Shown here: positions 15,938 to 26,739 of the stretch, piece by piece
Position numbering within the stretch: position 1 is the first letter of the stretch
Layout of the letters: each line of letters begins with the position of its first letter
Assembly (NCBI RefSeq): GCF_001436315.1
Contig: NZ_AYZA01000009.1
Location: 64,330-108,157, forward strand
DNA: 43,828 bases
Direction: 5' to 3'
From: Ligilactobacillus aviarius subsp. aviarius DSM 20655
GTDB taxonomy: Bacteria; Bacillota; Bacilli; Lactobacillales; Lactobacillaceae
Notes under the pieces: generated by a model
The model's input: only the letters and a program-made list of their open reading frames with translations
Database searches by the model: none
Told to the model about the DNA's origin: nothing
Program-made: the position numbers and the translations under genes

Positions 15938-18766
15938 GTGGCAAAGGATCAAATTGAAATTCATGGCGCACGCGCGCATAATTTGAAAAACATTGATGTG
16001 ACAATTCCCAAAAATAAATTAGTTGTTATTACTGGTTTATCTGGCTCCGGAAAGAGTTCGCTGGCATTTGATACGTTGTATGCTGAAGGGCAGCGACGGT
16101 ATGTTGAAAGTTTATCATCATACGCGCGGCAATTTTTAGGTCAGATGGAGAAGCCGGATGTCGATTCGATTGATGGACTGTCACCGGCAATTTCAATTAA
16201 TCAGAAGACAACGTCGAAAAATCCGCGATCAACGGTTGGAACGGTTACTGAGATTACCGACTACCTGCGGCTTTTGTGGGCGCGGGTTGGAACACCGATT
16301 TGCCCGAATGACGGTCATCAAATTACCAGTCAATCACCACAACAGATCGTTGACCAAATTTTAGCACTTCCCGAACGGTCAAAAATTCAGATTTTAGCAC
16401 CAGTCGTCCAGGATAAAAAGGGCCAGCACAAGGAAGTTTTGAAAAAAATTCAACGGGCTGGTTTTGTACGGGTCATTATTGATGGCGAAATGCATGAAAT
16501 CGGTGATGAAATTGAACTTGATAAAAATAAAAAACATTCGATTTCAGTTGTTGTTGACCGAATCATTGTCAAGGGTGGAATCCGGTCACGGCTTTTTGAT
16601 TCGGTTGAAGCGGCGTTAAAACTCACAGATGGCTATGTTGCTGTTGATGTGATTGGCGACCAGGTATTACAGTTTTCTGAAAAGTTGGCATGTCCGTATT
16701 GCGGCTTTTCAATTAAGGAACTTGAGCCGCGACTATTTTCATTTAATGCGCCGTTTGGGGCTTGTCCAGAATGTGATGGTCTTGGTGAAAAAATTGAAGT
16801 TGACCCTGATTTAGTTGTCCCGGACAAAAGCAAAACCCTTGAAGAAGGGGCGATTGCGCCGTGGGCTCCGGATAGTTCAAAGTATTACTACTCACTACTT
16901 AGTCAGTTTTGTAAAGCAAAGAAAATCAAGATGGATAAACCGTTTAGCAAGTTAACGGCTAAGCAGAAGGAGACCTTATTGTATGGTGCCGGAACGAAAC
17001 AGTTCCATTTTCACTTTGAAAATGACTTTGGCAGCAAACGCGATGTCGATATGACGTTTGAAGGGGTCATCCCGAACATTGAACGGCGGTACCGGGATAC
17101 GAACAGCATGTTTAACCGCAATATTTTGCGTCGCTACATGACCAGTCAGGAATGTAAGGCATGTCACGGCTATCGGCTGAATCCGCAAGCATTGGCGGTT
17201 AAAATCGATGGAATGCACATTGGCGAAGTTTCAGATCTGCCGGTTGATCAGGCCCTTGAATTTTTTGATAAGCAAAAGTTCAGTGAACAAAAGGAAATGA
17301 TTGCCCGGCCAATTTTGAAAGAGTTGCATGATCGCTTAACATTTTTGAAAAATGTAGGGTTAGACTACTTAACCCTTAGTCGTTCAGCCCGAACCCTTTC
17401 CGGAGGTGAAGCGCAGCGAATCCGGTTGGCAACGCAAATTGGGTCAAACTTGTCAGGAGTTATCTATGTGCTTGACGAACCATCCATTGGACTGCATCAG
17501 CGAGATAATGATCGGTTGATCGCGTCATTAAAATCGATGCGTGATCTCGGCAATACGCTGATCGTTGTTGAACACGATGAAGATACGATGCGGGCGGCTG
17601 ATTACTTAATTGATATTGGTCCTGGTGCGGGTGCAAATGGCGGTCAGGTAATGGCTGCCGGAACGCCGCAAGAGGTAATGAAGGTCAAAAATTCATTGAC
17701 CGGCCAATATTTATCAGGAAAGAAATATATTCCCGTTCCTGAAACGCGGCGTGAAGGAAATGGAAAATCAATTAAATTATATGGGGCTGCAGAAAATAAT
17801 TTAAAGAACATCGATGTTGAATTTCCGTTGGGAAAGTTTATCGCTGTAACTGGCGTTTCTGGCTCAGGAAAATCAACATTAGTCAATCAAATTTTTGAAC
17901 GGGTTTTGGCACAGAAAATCAATCATAATTCAACTGATAAGCCAGGAAAGTACTCGAAAATTACCGGGGTTGAAAATCTTGATAAGGTAATTAACATTGA
18001 CCAGTCGCCGATTGGCCGGACGCCACGAAGCAACCCCGCAACCTACACGGGAGTCTTTGACGATATTCGCGGCCTTTTTGCCCAAACAAATCAAGCGAAA
18101 ATGCGTGGATACAATAAAGGACGCTTTAGTTTTAACGTTAAGGGCGGACGTTGTGAAACGTGCAAGGGCGATGGAATCATTAAGATTGAAATGAACTTTC
18201 TTCCCGACGTTTATGTTGACTGTGAGGTATGTCATGGCTCCCGGTTTAATTCAGAAACCCTTGAAGTTGAGTATAAAGGGAAGAATATTGCGGAAGTTTT
18301 GAACATGACGGTTGACGAAGCCCTTGAATTTTTTGATGCGATTCCGAAAATCAAACGGAAATTGCAGACGATTTCAGATGTTGGTTTAGGATACGTTCAA
18401 TTAGGACAGTCAGCAACGACGCTTTCTGGCGGTGAAGCACAACGGATGAAGTTGGCTTCAGAATTGCATAAGAAAGCCACGGGAAAGACGCTTTACATTC
18501 TTGATGAACCAACGACCGGGTTGCATTCGGATGACATCAATCGATTGTTGAAAGTATTACAACGTTTGGTTGATAAGGGCAATACGGTATTAGTGATCGA
18601 GCATAATTTGGACGTCATTAAGAGTGCCGATTATTTGATCGATCTTGGCCCTGAAGGCGGTGAAGGCGGCGGAACGGTTGTTGCAACGGGAACGCCGGAA
18701 GAAGTTGCTACTAACCCGCAAAGCTACACGGGAAAATATTTAAAAGATCTTTTAAAGAAGCGGTAA
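15938..18766 (+). CDS. uvrA: UvrABC excinuclease subunit A
   Basis: UvrA is the dimeric ABC-type ATPase that finds bulky DNA lesions and hands them to UvrB. The 942-residue protein has two nucleotide-binding domains, with Walker [11 protein letters not shown] near residue 32 and [10 protein letters not shown] near 640, two LSGGEAQR signature motifs, and zinc-binding CxxC pairs (CPYC..CPEC, CKAC and [15 protein letters not shown]). The start is GTG with a perfect AAGGAGG seven bases upstream. It is transcribed with uvrB. Length and motifs are complete. Confidence 0.97.
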   Translation: MAKDQIEIHGARAHNLKNIDVTIPKNKLVVITGLSGSGKSSLAFDTLYAEGQRRYVESLSSYARQFLGQMEKPDVDSIDGLSPAISINQKTTSKNPRSTVGTVTEITDYLRLLWARVGTPICPNDGHQITSQSPQQIVDQILALPERSKIQILAPVVQDKKGQHKEVLKKIQRAGFVRVIIDGEMHEIGDEIELDKNKKHSISVVVDRIIVKGGIRSRLFDSVEAALKLTDGYVAVDVIGDQVLQFSEKLACPYCGFSIKELEPRLFSFNAPFGACPECDGLGEKIEVDPDLVVPDKSKTLEEGAIAPWAPDSSKYYYSLLSQFCKAKKIKMDKPFSKLTAKQKETLLYGAGTKQFHFHFENDFGSKRDVDMTFEGVIPNIERRYRDTNSMFNRNILRRYMTSQECKACHGYRLNPQALAVKIDGMHIGEVSDLPVDQALEFFDKQKFSEQKEMIARPILKELHDRLTFLKNVGLDYLTLSRSARTLSGGEAQRIRLATQIGSNLSGVIYVLDEPSIGLHQRDNDRLIASLKSMRDLGNTLIVVEHDEDTMRAADYLIDIGPGAGANGGQVMAAGTPQEVMKVKNSLTGQYLSGKKYIPVPETRREGNGKSIKLYGAAENNLKNIDVEFPLGKFIAVTGVSGSGKSTLVNQIFERVLAQKINHNSTDKPGKYSKITGVENLDKVINIDQSPIGRTPRSNPATYTGVFDDIRGLFAQTNQAKMRGYNKGRFSFNVKGGRCETCKGDGIIKIEMNFLPDVYVDCEVCHGSRFNSETLEVEYKGKNIAEVLNMTVDEALEFFDAIPKIKRKLQTISDVGLGYVQLGQSATTLSGGEAQRMKLASELHKKATGKTLYILDEPTTGLHSDDINRLLKVLQRLVDKGNTVLVIEHNLDVIKSADYLIDLGPEGGEGGGTVVATGTPEEVATNPQSYTGKYLKDLLKKR

Positions 18767-18783
18767 ATTAATGTTAAATGTAT

Positions 18784-18789
18784 TATAAT
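18784..18789 (+). promoter_or_regulatory. Possible -10 box upstream of rapZ
   Basis: TATAAT lies in an AT-rich stretch about 45 bases before rapZ; no good -35 is seen, so this is tentative. It would allow rapZ-yvcK-whiA to be read independently of uvrBA. Confidence 0.35.
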
Positions 18790-18831
18790 AATTAAATTAA
18801 GGATTGTGGTGAATGAACAAGGGAGGAAATC

Positions 18832-19722
18832 ATGATGAGCGAATCAGATGAATTGGTAATTGTTACGGGAATGAGCGGGGCTGGTAAAACAGTTGCAATG
18901 CAAAGTTTCGAAGATTTGGGGTATTTTTGCGTTGACAACATGCCCCCTGAATTGCTTCCTAAATTCTGGGAACTGATCAAGGAAACCGGGAAAATCCATA
19001 AGGTGGCTCTTGTAATCGATTTGCGGGCTCGGAATTTTTACGATGAGATCAATGAGGTTTTATCAGAATTAAAGCACAATTTAGGAATTGATATTCGGAT
19101 CTTATTCCTCGATGCTTCCAACGAAGAATTGGTTGCGCGGTATAAGGAAACCCGGCGCTCCCATCCGTTATCACGCGATAGCCGGCCGTTAGACGGCATC
19201 CGGCGGGAACGGGAATTGCTCTCAGGAATTAAAGCCCAGGCGCAGTTGGTCGTTGATACAAGCAAGCTTTCGCCGCGGCAGTTGCGGGAAGAAATCTTTC
19301 ATAGTTTTCAAACGGATGAAGGCCAGTATCCATTCCACATTGATGTGATGTCATTTGGGTTTAAATATGGATTGCCGATTGATGCGGATATTGTAATGGA
19401 CGTTCGTTTCTTACCAAATCCATATTATGTTCCTGAACTTCGGGACAAAACCGGCCTTGATCAAGAAGTTTATGACTATGTTATGAATTCCGATAAGACA
19501 ACGGAATTTGTAAACCATTTTGAGGCACTATTGCAAACCGTCATTCCGGGATACATTAAAGAAGGCAAGACCAACGTCGTCATTGCCATTGGCTGTACTG
19601 GTGGTCAACACCGTTCAGTTGCTTTAGCCCGCCGTACAGGTGAGTTTCTAAAAAAGGACTATCACGTAACGATCGCTCATCGGGATGTTAATCGCAGAAA
19701 GGAGACTGTAAACCGCTCATGA
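18832..19722 (+). CDS. rapZ: RNase adapter / nucleotide-binding protein RapZ (YvcJ)
   Basis: The P-loop protein has Walker A GMSGAGKT at the N-terminus, a middle DxR-rich region, and the conserved C-terminal [13 protein letters not shown] that binds small ligands in RapZ. In E. coli it steers decay of the GlmZ RNA and senses UDP-GlcNAc precursors; in Bacillus YvcJ affects competence and phosphorylation states. Two adjacent ATGs (18832, 18835) are both well placed after GGGAGG. The next gene overlaps by four bases (ATGA), so translation is coupled. About 296 residues, a typical length. Confidence 0.95.
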   Translation: MMSESDELVIVTGMSGAGKTVAMQSFEDLGYFCVDNMPPELLPKFWELIKETGKIHKVALVIDLRARNFYDEINEVLSELKHNLGIDIRILFLDASNEELVARYKETRRSHPLSRDSRPLDGIRRERELLSGIKAQAQLVVDTSKLSPRQLREEIFHSFQTDEGQYPFHIDVMSFGFKYGLPIDADIVMDVRFLPNPYYVPELRDKTGLDQEVYDYVMNSDKTTEFVNHFEALLQTVIPGYIKEGKTNVVIAIGCTGGQHRSVALARRTGEFLKKDYHVTIAHRDVNRRKETVNRS

Positions 19723-20711
19723 GTAAGGTAAAACCAAAAATTGTAATGATTGGCGGGGGGACCGGTCTACCAGTAATTTTAAAGGGATTGCGTAAAAAAG
19801 ATGTCGATATTACCGCGGTTGTAACCGTTGCGGACGACGGCGGTTCTTCAGGAGTGATTCGGAACTACATTAACGTGGTTCCACCAGGAGATATTCGCAA
19901 TGCAATGGTTGCGTTGTCAGATGTTCCTGAATTATACAAAAAGATTTTTCAATATCGGTTTAAAACGGATGATCAATTTTTCTCAGGACATGCGATTGGG
20001 AATTTGATTATTGCTGCGTTATCTGAAATGGACAACGATGATATCTTTGAAGCCGTTCAGCAGCTTTCAAAGATGATGCAAGTCGATGGGCATGTTTATC
20101 CAGCATCAAATACACCGTTAACCTTGAATGCCAAGTTTAGGGATGGAACCCACTTAGCCGGCGAGTCTGAAATTTCAGCGGCTGGAAAGACAATTGAAAA
20201 GGTTTGGGTCACTGCCATTGATGATACCGAACCGCAAGCCGTTCCTGAAGTGATCGATGCAATTTTGAATGCTGATCAAATCGTCTTAGGACCAGGAAGT
20301 CTTTTTACAAGTATCTTGCCGAATTTGATGATCAGTAATGTCGGTGAAGCGGTTCTTAAAAGCAGGGCCGAAGTTGTTTACATTTGCAATATCATGACGC
20401 AGAAGGGTGAAACCGAACATTTTACGGATGCGCAGCACGTCCGCGTATTACACGATCATTTGCACCATAATTTTATTAATACGGTTTTAGTTAATACGGA
20501 ACCGGTGCCGCAAAATTACATGGACCGGCAAAAGTATGACGAATATTTGGATCAAGTTAAACATGACTTCAAAGGATTACGTGCTCAGGGATGCCGGGTA
20601 ATTTCGGATAATTTCCTTGAACTGCGCGATCATGGGGTATTCCACAATGGAACGCAGGTGGTTGAAGAGTTAATGCAACTGATCGGGCGACCAAATTCAT
20701 GGATTAATTAG
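19719..20711 (+). CDS. yvcK: Gluconeogenesis/envelope factor YvcK (GlmR)
   Basis: The 330-residue protein is of the CofD/YvcK fold: [17 protein letters not shown] at the N-terminus, [11 protein letters not shown] near residue 40, and [10 protein letters not shown]. It binds UDP-sugars and in Bacillus stimulates GlmS, so sugar flow into peptidoglycan precursors is kept up on gluconeogenic carbon sources. It overlaps rapZ by four bases and precedes whiA by 15 bases, the classic Firmicutes trio. Confidence 0.96.
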   Translation: MSKVKPKIVMIGGGTGLPVILKGLRKKDVDITAVVTVADDGGSSGVIRNYINVVPPGDIRNAMVALSDVPELYKKIFQYRFKTDDQFFSGHAIGNLIIAALSEMDNDDIFEAVQQLSKMMQVDGHVYPASNTPLTLNAKFRDGTHLAGESEISAAGKTIEKVWVTAIDDTEPQAVPEVIDAILNADQIVLGPGSLFTSILPNLMISNVGEAVLKSRAEVVYICNIMTQKGETEHFTDAQHVRVLHDHLHHNFINTVLVNTEPVPQNYMDRQKYDEYLDQVKHDFKGLRAQGCRVISDNFLELRDHGVFHNGTQVVEELMQLIGRPNSWIN

Positions 20712-20726
20712 AAAGGATGATTTCAT

Positions 20727-21668
20727 TTGTCCTACGCAAGTGATGTAAAAAAGGAACTCACAACACTTGAGATTCATGAAGAGGGGAACGGTAAAGCTGA
20801 ATTAATGGCCTTGATTCGGATGAACGGATCATTGAGCATTGAAAATCACCATTTTGTGTTAGCTGTTCAAACGGAAAATCCGGCAACGGCCCGGCGAATT
20901 TATTCACTGTTGAAACAATTTTATCAAATTGAAAGTGAATTGATCGTTCGGCGAAAAATGAAACTTAAAAAGAACAATTTATACATTGTTAAGCTGCGTA
21001 ACAATAGTGAACGTGTTTTGAATGATTTGAATATTTTAGATGGATTTCAAATCAAACAAACGGTTCCGGTTAAATTTCTTGATAATGATTTGAAGGTGCG
21101 CTCATACTTACGGGGAGCCTTCTTGGCGACCGGATCGGTTAATAACCCGGAGACTGGGCGTTACCATTTAGAAATTTATTCGCTTTATGAAGAGCATAAT
21201 GATACGATCTGTGAAATGATGAATCGGTATCATTTGAATGCGCGGAAAACTGAGCGGCGCAGCGGGTATATTACTTATTTGAAGGAAGCCGAAAAGATCG
21301 CGGACTTTCTTTCATTGATTGGAGCAACCAATTCAATGCTGAAGTTTGAAGATATTCGAATCGTTCGCGATATGCGTAATTCAGTTAACCGAATCGTTAA
21401 CTGTGAAACCGCAAATTTGAATAAAGTTGCGGATGCAGCCAACCGGCAGATTGAAAATATTAAGTACCTGGATGAACATTTGGGCCTTGATAAGTTGCCT
21501 GATAAGCTTCGGGAAGTTGCATATGTTCGGGTGGCTCACCCAGAATTAAGTTTGAAAGAACTCGGAGAACTTGTTCCCGGCGGCCCAATTTCAAAGTCGG
21601 GGGTTAATCACCGGCTGCGAAAAATCAATGAAATGGCGGCTAAGCTGCAAAAAGGTGAAAAGGTCTAA
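20727..21668 (+). CDS. whiA: WhiA, DNA-binding protein with LAGLIDADG-like fold
   Basis: The 313-residue protein has an N-terminal degenerate homing-endonuclease-like domain (about 1-200) without endonuclease active-site acids and a C-terminal helix-turn-helix ([24 protein letters not shown]). In Bacillus it affects chromosome segregation and division; in actinomycetes it is a sporulation regulator. The start is TTG 20727 with GAAAGGATG upstream, encoding the family-typical [10 protein letters not shown]. It ends the rapZ-yvcK-whiA operon. Confidence 0.95.
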   Translation: MSYASDVKKELTTLEIHEEGNGKAELMALIRMNGSLSIENHHFVLAVQTENPATARRIYSLLKQFYQIESELIVRRKMKLKKNNLYIVKLRNNSERVLNDLNILDGFQIKQTVPVKFLDNDLKVRSYLRGAFLATGSVNNPETGRYHLEIYSLYEEHNDTICEMMNRYHLNARKTERRSGYITYLKEAEKIADFLSLIGATNSMLKFEDIRIVRDMRNSVNRIVNCETANLNKVADAANRQIENIKYLDEHLGLDKLPDKLREVAYVRVAHPELSLKELGELVPGGPISKSGVNHRLRKINEMAAKLQKGEKV

Positions 21669-21670
21669 TA

Positions 21671-21706
21671 AAAGACCTCAGGATGATTCCTGAGGTCTTT
21701 TTTGAT
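21671..21706 (+). terminator. Strong terminator of the rapZ-yvcK-whiA operon
   Basis: A perfect 13-bp stem (21671-21683 with 21688-21700) around TGAT, followed by further T residues. Confidence 0.92.
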
Positions 21707-21710
21707 ATCA

Positions 21711-21750
21711 AAAAAACGGATTGGAATTTTTCCAATCCGATTTTCTTTTT
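21711..21750 (-). terminator. Terminator of ltaS (possibly both strands)
   Basis: CGGATTGGA (21717-21725) pairs with TCCAATCCG (21731-21739); on the minus strand it is followed by a run of T, on the plus strand by a T-rich stretch. It lies directly after the ltaS stop. Confidence 0.88.
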
Positions 21751-23978
21751 TAGTTTGATGAATTCGATGTTGAAGATGAAGAAGAATCTAATCCTTGGCC
21801 CTGTTCGATCTTCGACATTAATCCAGTATACTCGTGCATTTTACTGAAGTACTTCGAAGCAGATGAGTCGGCACTTTCAACGTTTGGCGTGTTCTTATCT
21901 GTTGTTTGAAGTTCAGGAGCATCACTATTGTAATCGTTGATCGTTGTCTTATCATGGTTCAACGTCCACAGACTATCTGATTTGTTTCCAAGCTGAGCTT
22001 CACGTGCTAAAACCTTAGCAAAGTCATTATGGTAGTTATAATCTTTTGGATCAACCGGTTTGAATCCTTTTGGAACATAATACCGTAAAAGATTCTTGTT
22101 ATTCAATGAGTCTGATAAGGTCAACTGTTCATTGACATGTTTTCGATCCTTAGCGATTTGTTTCTTGACGCTTTCAGATGGATGCGTGATCACATCACCG
22201 GTACTGTTTTCGTAAATGGTATTTCCGACCACTGTATATTTCGGCGTTACAAAGTTATCATTCCGGAACGCAACTACTTGGTTATGTTGCGGTGAGAACA
22301 AGTCTGTTCCGAATTGGATATACTTTTGAGTATTGATTCCGAGAAGGTGAAGCAACGTTGGCAAGAAGTCGATTTCGCCACCGTATTGATACTGAACGCC
22401 ACCGTTATTGTCACCTGGAATGTGGATCATTAATGGAACCCGTTGCATTTGTGCATTGTCAAAATTATTCCAGGTCGAAGCTGATTTTCCAAGCAATGGG
22501 GCGAGTTTCAAGTTCCGGGTATCAGAAATTCCATAGTGGTCACCGTAAAGGACGATCACCGAATTATTGTACAATCCTGATTTATGCAGATAATCAAAGA
22601 ATTGTTGCAGTGCTTGATCCAAGTAGTGGGCCGTTACGAAGTAATTATTAACTGATGCATCCCCCGTATTTGCCGGTTGAATCGATTGGTTCTTTTGGTC
22701 GATTGCAAATGGGAAGTGGTTCGACAGTGTAATGTACTTTACGTAAAACGGCTGTTGCAAGTGTTCAAGATACTTGATCGAATCATGGAAAATTAATTTA
22801 TCCTTTAATCCATATTCAGTTAAGTTATTTGAATTTGTATTGTAATAGCTTGAATCAAAGAAGTACTGGTAACCCATGTTCTTGTATACGTTATCCCGGT
22901 TCCAGAATGAACCGTTGTTTCCATGGAAAACAGCACTTGTATATCCTTCAGTTTGGTTTAAGATTGCTGGAGCTGCTTCAAAGGTATTGCCAGTCCCAAT
23001 TGCAGAGAAGAGCGAACCTTGAGGCAAGCCAAACGTTCCGGTTTCCAACATGTTTTCAGCGTCAGACGTCTTTCCTTGGCCAACCTGGTTAAAGAAGTTG
23101 GCGAAACTATAAAACTGCTTGCTGTTATACAAACTATTTAAGAATGGAGTAACTTCTTGGCCATTCAACTTATAGTTGATTAGGAATTGTTGGAAACTTT
23201 CCAAGTGAATGATAATAACGTTTTTTCCCTTGGCAATTCCAAACATCTTTGGATTGGGTTTGGCGTAGTTTTCCTTATTAAACTCAAGGATCTTATTTAA
23301 ATCTGAACTCGTGGCGCTATTCCGCGCGTGATTATTCTTGGCTGTTTTGATCGCATCGTATACGGTGAATGAATCCAGCCCAAGGAATTTGACCAGATAT
23401 TCACGGTCAAATGTCCGGGTAAGCAATTGCGGCCGGCTGATTTCACCTAATACAATGTTAAAAAGCAGCATGAAAACTGAAAATGAGGTCATTGCGACGG
23501 CTTGCTTTTTCGGAATCGGATTTGGATCAACCTTTAAGAACCGGGTAATAAATCCAATGGCAATCAAAATCAAATCGGCTACAATGATCAGATCCTGCGG
23601 CTTCAGGAGGGCAAGCGAACTTGTACTCAATCCTTCAGAAACGGAAGAATAACCGAGGATAACGTTGATCGTCATAAAATCAGTAAATTCACGGTAATAA
23701 ATAACGTTGAACATCAGCAATGCGGTGTTGGCAATGTCAATTAACGTCATGAATATATACGCGGGAACTCCCCGTTTAACGTAAAGAGCCAATCCAAGCA
23801 GAAGCAACGTGGTTGCAATCGGATTGATCAGTAAAACGAAGTATTCATATATTCCCTTGACACCTAAACGGAAATCAATGAGGTAAACTAAAATTGTTTT
23901 TAGCCAAAATAGTGAGGCAAGTAACGTAAAATAACCCCATCGAGTGTTTAAAAATTGATGAAACTTTTTAAAACGCAC
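21750..23978 (-). CDS. ltaS: Lipoteichoic acid synthase-type membrane sulfatase
   Basis: LtaS polymerises glycerol-phosphate from phosphatidylglycerol onto a glycolipid anchor outside the membrane. Numbered from the GTG at 23978 (742 residues), five membrane helices occupy about 15-180, and the extracellular sulfatase-fold domain keeps Glu260 (IHLESFQQF), the nucleophile Thr304 (QGKTSDAEN) and Asp480-His481 (LYGDHYG), close to E255, T300 and D475-H476 of S. aureus LtaS. The C-terminus has an extra tail of roughly 100 residues ending in a Ser-rich stretch. GTG 23978 has AAGGAAAGG upstream; an in-frame TTG at 24020 has no site and is rejected. A leader hairpin precedes the gene. Confidence 0.9.
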   Translation of the reverse strand: MRFKKFHQFLNTRWGYFTLLASLFWLKTILVYLIDFRLGVKGIYEYFVLLINPIATTLLLLGLALYVKRGVPAYIFMTLIDIANTALLMFNVIYYREFTDFMTINVILGYSSVSEGLSTSSLALLKPQDLIIVADLILIAIGFITRFLKVDPNPIPKKQAVAMTSFSVFMLLFNIVLGEISRPQLLTRTFDREYLVKFLGLDSFTVYDAIKTAKNNHARNSATSSDLNKILEFNKENYAKPNPKMFGIAKGKNVIIIHLESFQQFLINYKLNGQEVTPFLNSLYNSKQFYSFANFFNQVGQGKTSDAENMLETGTFGLPQGSLFSAIGTGNTFEAAPAILNQTEGYTSAVFHGNNGSFWNRDNVYKNMGYQYFFDSSYYNTNSNNLTEYGLKDKLIFHDSIKYLEHLQQPFYVKYITLSNHFPFAIDQKNQSIQPANTGDASVNNYFVTAHYLDQALQQFFDYLHKSGLYNNSVIVLYGDHYGISDTRNLKLAPLLGKSASTWNNFDNAQMQRVPLMIHIPGDNNGGVQYQYGGEIDFLPTLLHLLGINTQKYIQFGTDLFSPQHNQVVAFRNDNFVTPKYTVVGNTIYENSTGDVITHPSESVKKQIAKDRKHVNEQLTLSDSLNNKNLLRYYVPKGFKPVDPKDYNYHNDFAKVLAREAQLGNKSDSLWTLNHDKTTINDYNSDAPELQTTDKNTPNVESADSSASKYFSKMHEYTGLMSKIEQGQGLDSSSSSTSNSSN

Positions 23979-24043
23979 GATTAAAGCGTCCTTTCCTTTG
24001 AATTTAAACCAAATATACAAATTTAGATTTAAAAATGGATAAA

Positions 24044-24076
24044 GAGGAGAGATAGGAAAAATACCTAACTCTCCTC
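24044..24076 (-). promoter_or_regulatory. Hairpin in the ltaS mRNA leader
   Basis: GAGGAGAG...TAGG (24044-24056) pairs with 24064-24076 over 13 bases with one mismatch and a seven-base AAAAATA loop. On the minus strand the stem is followed by TTTATCC and then TTTTT, so it could be an attenuator or a leader-stabilising hairpin. One arm is SD-like (GAGGAGAG), the other anti-SD-like. Confidence 0.6.
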
Positions 24077-24090
24077 ATCATACTTATTAC

Positions 24091-24120
24091 ATAATACCCC
24101 AGATTGGACTATTTAGTTAA
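24091..24120 (-). promoter_or_regulatory. Weak candidate promoter of ltaS
   Basis: On the minus strand: TTAACT (24120-24115), 18 bases, TATTAT (24096-24091). Transcription would start about eight bases before the leader hairpin. Confidence 0.35.
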
Positions 24121-24146
24121 GTGAATTTTGAGATTTAGTGAATATT
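24120..24146 (+). repeat. Direct repeat AGTGAATWTT between ltaS and the sugar transporter
   Basis: AGTGAATTTT (24120-24129) and AGTGAATATT (24137-24146) start 17 bases apart and lie just upstream of the -35 of the sugar transporter and next to the ltaS promoter region. A protein-binding role is possible but unproven. Confidence 0.4.
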
Positions 24147-24162
24147 TAATTCTTGAAAGCCC

Positions 24163-24191
24163 TTGCGTAAGAATCAAAATTCGTGTATATT
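24163..24191 (+). promoter_or_regulatory. Promoter of the GRP sugar transporter gene
   Basis: TTGCGT (24163-24168), 17 bases, TATATT (24186-24191). Confidence 0.6.
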
Positions 24192-24242
24192 GGACAAATA
24201 CTGACTGGAAGAGATTACATTTAGAAGGAAGGAATTTTTACA

Positions 24243-25112
24243 ATGTTAATTGCCTTAATTCCCGCATTAGCATGGGGGAGTATTGGATTAATTAGTGGAA
24301 AGTTGGGAGGAACTGCTAACCAACAAACACTTGGAATGACTTGGGGTGCCTTGTTATTCGCAATTATTATGACACTGTGCAGTTGGGGACACTTTATGGC
24401 CAACTGTACATGGAAGCTTTGGATCGTCGGTTTGATTTCGGGATTATTCTGGAGTTTAGGCCAGAACCAACAGTTCCATGCAATGAAATCAATTGGGGTT
24501 TCAAAAGCAATTCCAATTTCAACCGGAGCTCAATTAGTAACCAACGCATTAGCGGGCGTAATTTTATTTCATGAATGGACAACTAAACGTCAATTATCAA
24601 TTGGCTCAATTGCCTTGATCATTCTTGTTATCGGGGCAACTTTGACTGCTTTACGCGATAAGAAGAATGCCGCTGTGAATGCTGAACGGGTCAGTGAAGA
24701 CTGGAACGGCGGCGCACGGGCATTGATTTTATCAACGCTTGGCTATTTAGGGTACACGGTCGTTGTTCACTGGGCCAACGTTGATACCCGTGCAATGGTA
24801 TTGCCGCAAGCCATCGGAATGGTTTTAGGAGCTTCAATGTTTGCGCTTGGAAAGAACGCATTTAAAAAGGAAACTTACAAAAATATTCTTACCGGTTTAG
24901 TATGGGGAACAGGGAATCTGTTCATGTTTGAAGCCACAACAATGGTTGGGTTGGCAATCAGCTTCTCATTTTCACAAATGGGAATCGTAATTTCAACGTT
25001 TGGTTCAATCTTCTTCTTGGGTGAAAAGAAGACGAAGCGTGAATGGTTTTACGTTGTGATTGGATCATTAATGGTTATTTTAGGTGGATTCTTACTGGGA
25101 ATTCTTAAATAG
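24243..25112 (+). CDS. GRP-family sugar transporter (glucose/ribose uptake, GlcU/RbsU type)
   Basis: The 289-residue protein has ten hydrophobic segments and the features of the DMT-superfamily glucose/ribose porters: an N-terminal ALIPALAWGSIGLISGKLGG helix, repeat symmetry between its two halves, and the conserved GLVWGTGNLFMF before helices 8-10. Members bring glucose (or ribose) in with protons and do not phosphorylate it, so a glucokinase would be needed. Pgi is the next gene downstream and a ribokinase lies 8 kb away; neither decides the substrate. ATG follows GAAGGAAGG. Monocistronic with its own promoter and terminator. Confidence 0.88.
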   Translation: MLIALIPALAWGSIGLISGKLGGTANQQTLGMTWGALLFAIIMTLCSWGHFMANCTWKLWIVGLISGLFWSLGQNQQFHAMKSIGVSKAIPISTGAQLVTNALAGVILFHEWTTKRQLSIGSIALIILVIGATLTALRDKKNAAVNAERVSEDWNGGARALILSTLGYLGYTVVVHWANVDTRAMVLPQAIGMVLGASMFALGKNAFKKETYKNILTGLVWGTGNLFMFEATTMVGLAISFSFSQMGIVISTFGSIFFLGEKKTKREWFYVVIGSLMVILGGFLLGILK

Positions 25113-25123
25113 GAAATGATCGA

Positions 25124-25157
25124 AAGGCTGCGCCAAATTTGGTTGCAGTCTTTTTTG
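25124..25157 (+). terminator. Imperfect terminator of the sugar transporter gene
   Basis: AGGCTGCGCCA and TGGTTGCAGTC form a stem with G-U pairs and a bulge, followed by six T residues. Confidence 0.65.
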
Positions 25158-25241
25158 GAATTAATTAAAGAAGATTTTGAAATCAAATCATTTATTTTTA
25201 AGGATTTATAAGCATAAATAATAATTTATCGTGTTTTTACT

Positions 25242-25270
25242 GTGCCATTCGGTGAAAAATATTGTATAAT
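25242..25270 (+). promoter_or_regulatory. Promoter of pgi
   Basis: GTGCCA (25242-25247), 17 bases, TATAAT (25265-25270), 37 bases before the ATG. Confidence 0.55.
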
Positions 25271-25307
25271 GTAAGCGTAATAATTTTTAGGAAAAGGAGA
25301 TATTACG

Positions 25308-26660
25308 ATGGCTCACATTAAATTTGATAGCTCAAACTTAGGCAAGTTCGTTAACGACTATGAACTTGGACAAATGCAAGCAATGGTTAATGCTGCAGAT
25401 GAAGAATTGCGTCAAGGTACAGGCGCAGGAAACGACTTTTTAGGTTGGTTGAATTTACCTGTTGATTACGACAAGGACGAATTTGAACGAATCAAAAAAG
25501 CTGCTAAGAAGATTCAATCAGATTCAGAAGTATTGGTTGTTTTAGGAATTGGTGGTTCATACTTAGGTGCTCGGGCTGCAATTGAATTCTTAAACCACAA
25601 CTTCTACAACTTAATTGGCGCTGACAAACGTAATGCTCCTCAAATTTTCTTTGCCGGCGACTCACTTTCATCATCATACTTATATGACTTATTAGAAGTT
25701 ATTGGCGACCGTGACTTCTCAGTTAACGTTATTTCAAAATCTGGAACAACTTTGGAACCAGCCATGGCATTCCGGATCTTCAAACAAAAGTTGGAAGAAA
25801 AGTATGGTAAGGAAGGCGCTCGTGAACGAATCTACGCAACAACAGACCGTGCTCGGGGTGCATTGAAGACATTAGCTGACGATGAAGGCTATGAAGAATT
25901 CATCATTCCTGATGACATTGGTGGTCGGTTCTCAGTATTAACACCAGTTGGTTTGTTACCAATCGCCGCTTCAGGGGTTGACATTGATCAATTAATGAAG
26001 GGTGCTGCAGATGCTCGTGAAGCGTACTCAGATCCAGACTTATCAAAGAACGAAGCTTACCAATATGCTGCTTTACGTAATATCTTATTCCGCAAGGGTT
26101 ACAACATTGAATTACTTGAAAACTACGAACCATCATTGATGTACTTCACAGAATGGTGGAAGCAATTAATGGGCGAATCAGAAGGTAAAGATGGCAAGGG
26201 TATTTACCCATCATCAGCTAACTTTACAACTGACTTGCACTCATTAGGTCAATACATCCAAGAAGGCCGGCGTGCTTTGATGGAAACAGTTATCAACGTT
26301 GAAAAGCCAAACCACAACATTGATGTTCCAATGGATGACAAGAACCTTGATGGCTTGAACTACTTGAAGGGTAAGACAATGGACGATGCTAACAAGAAAG
26401 CTTGCGAAGGCGTTGTTGTTGCTCACACTGATGGTGGTGTTCCAGAAATGCTCATCAACATTCCTGACCAAACAGAATACACATTAGGCTACTTAATGTA
26501 CTTCTTCGAAATTGCCGTTGCAATTTCAGGTTACTTGAACGGGGTTAACCCATTCAACCAACCAGGTGTTGAAGAATACAAGCAAAACATGTTTGCTCTC
26601 TTAGGCCGTCCAGGTTACGAAGAAAAGACAAAAGAATTAGACGAACGGTTAAATAAATAA
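25308..26660 (+). CDS. pgi: Glucose-6-phosphate isomerase
   Basis: The cytoplasmic enzyme interconverts glucose-6-phosphate and fructose-6-phosphate. The 450-residue length is typical of the Firmicutes type. Visible motifs are the SIS-type phosphate loop [14 protein letters not shown], the signature [16 protein letters not shown] and the catalytic Glu region [14 protein letters not shown] follows AAAAGGAGA. The codon choice differs from its neighbours (more CGT for Arg, TTA for Leu, fewer CGG), which suggests high expression. It is flanked by its own promoter and terminator. Confidence 0.97.
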   Translation: MAHIKFDSSNLGKFVNDYELGQMQAMVNAADEELRQGTGAGNDFLGWLNLPVDYDKDEFERIKKAAKKIQSDSEVLVVLGIGGSYLGARAAIEFLNHNFYNLIGADKRNAPQIFFAGDSLSSSYLYDLLEVIGDRDFSVNVISKSGTTLEPAMAFRIFKQKLEEKYGKEGARERIYATTDRARGALKTLADDEGYEEFIIPDDIGGRFSVLTPVGLLPIAASGVDIDQLMKGAADAREAYSDPDLSKNEAYQYAALRNILFRKGYNIELLENYEPSLMYFTEWWKQLMGESEGKDGKGIYPSSANFTTDLHSLGQYIQEGRRALMETVINVEKPNHNIDVPMDDKNLDGLNYLKGKTMDDANKKACEGVVVAHTDGGVPEMLINIPDQTEYTLGYLMYFFEIAVAISGYLNGVNPFNQPGVEEYKQNMFALLGRPGYEEKTKELDERLNK

Positions 26661-26676
26661 TCGTTGATTGAAATTA

Positions 26677-26712
26677 AAAGGAGGTTGTGATATAAGTCGC
26701 AACCTCCTTTGC
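26677..26712 (+). terminator. Strong hairpin terminator after pgi
   Basis: A 14-bp stem (26677-26690 with 26697-26710, one G-U) around TATAAG. The T-run is short (TTT), so it may also be part of the folded element that follows. Confidence 0.75.
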
Positions 26713-26739
26713 TATATCCGCATAATCGGGTTCCAAAAC

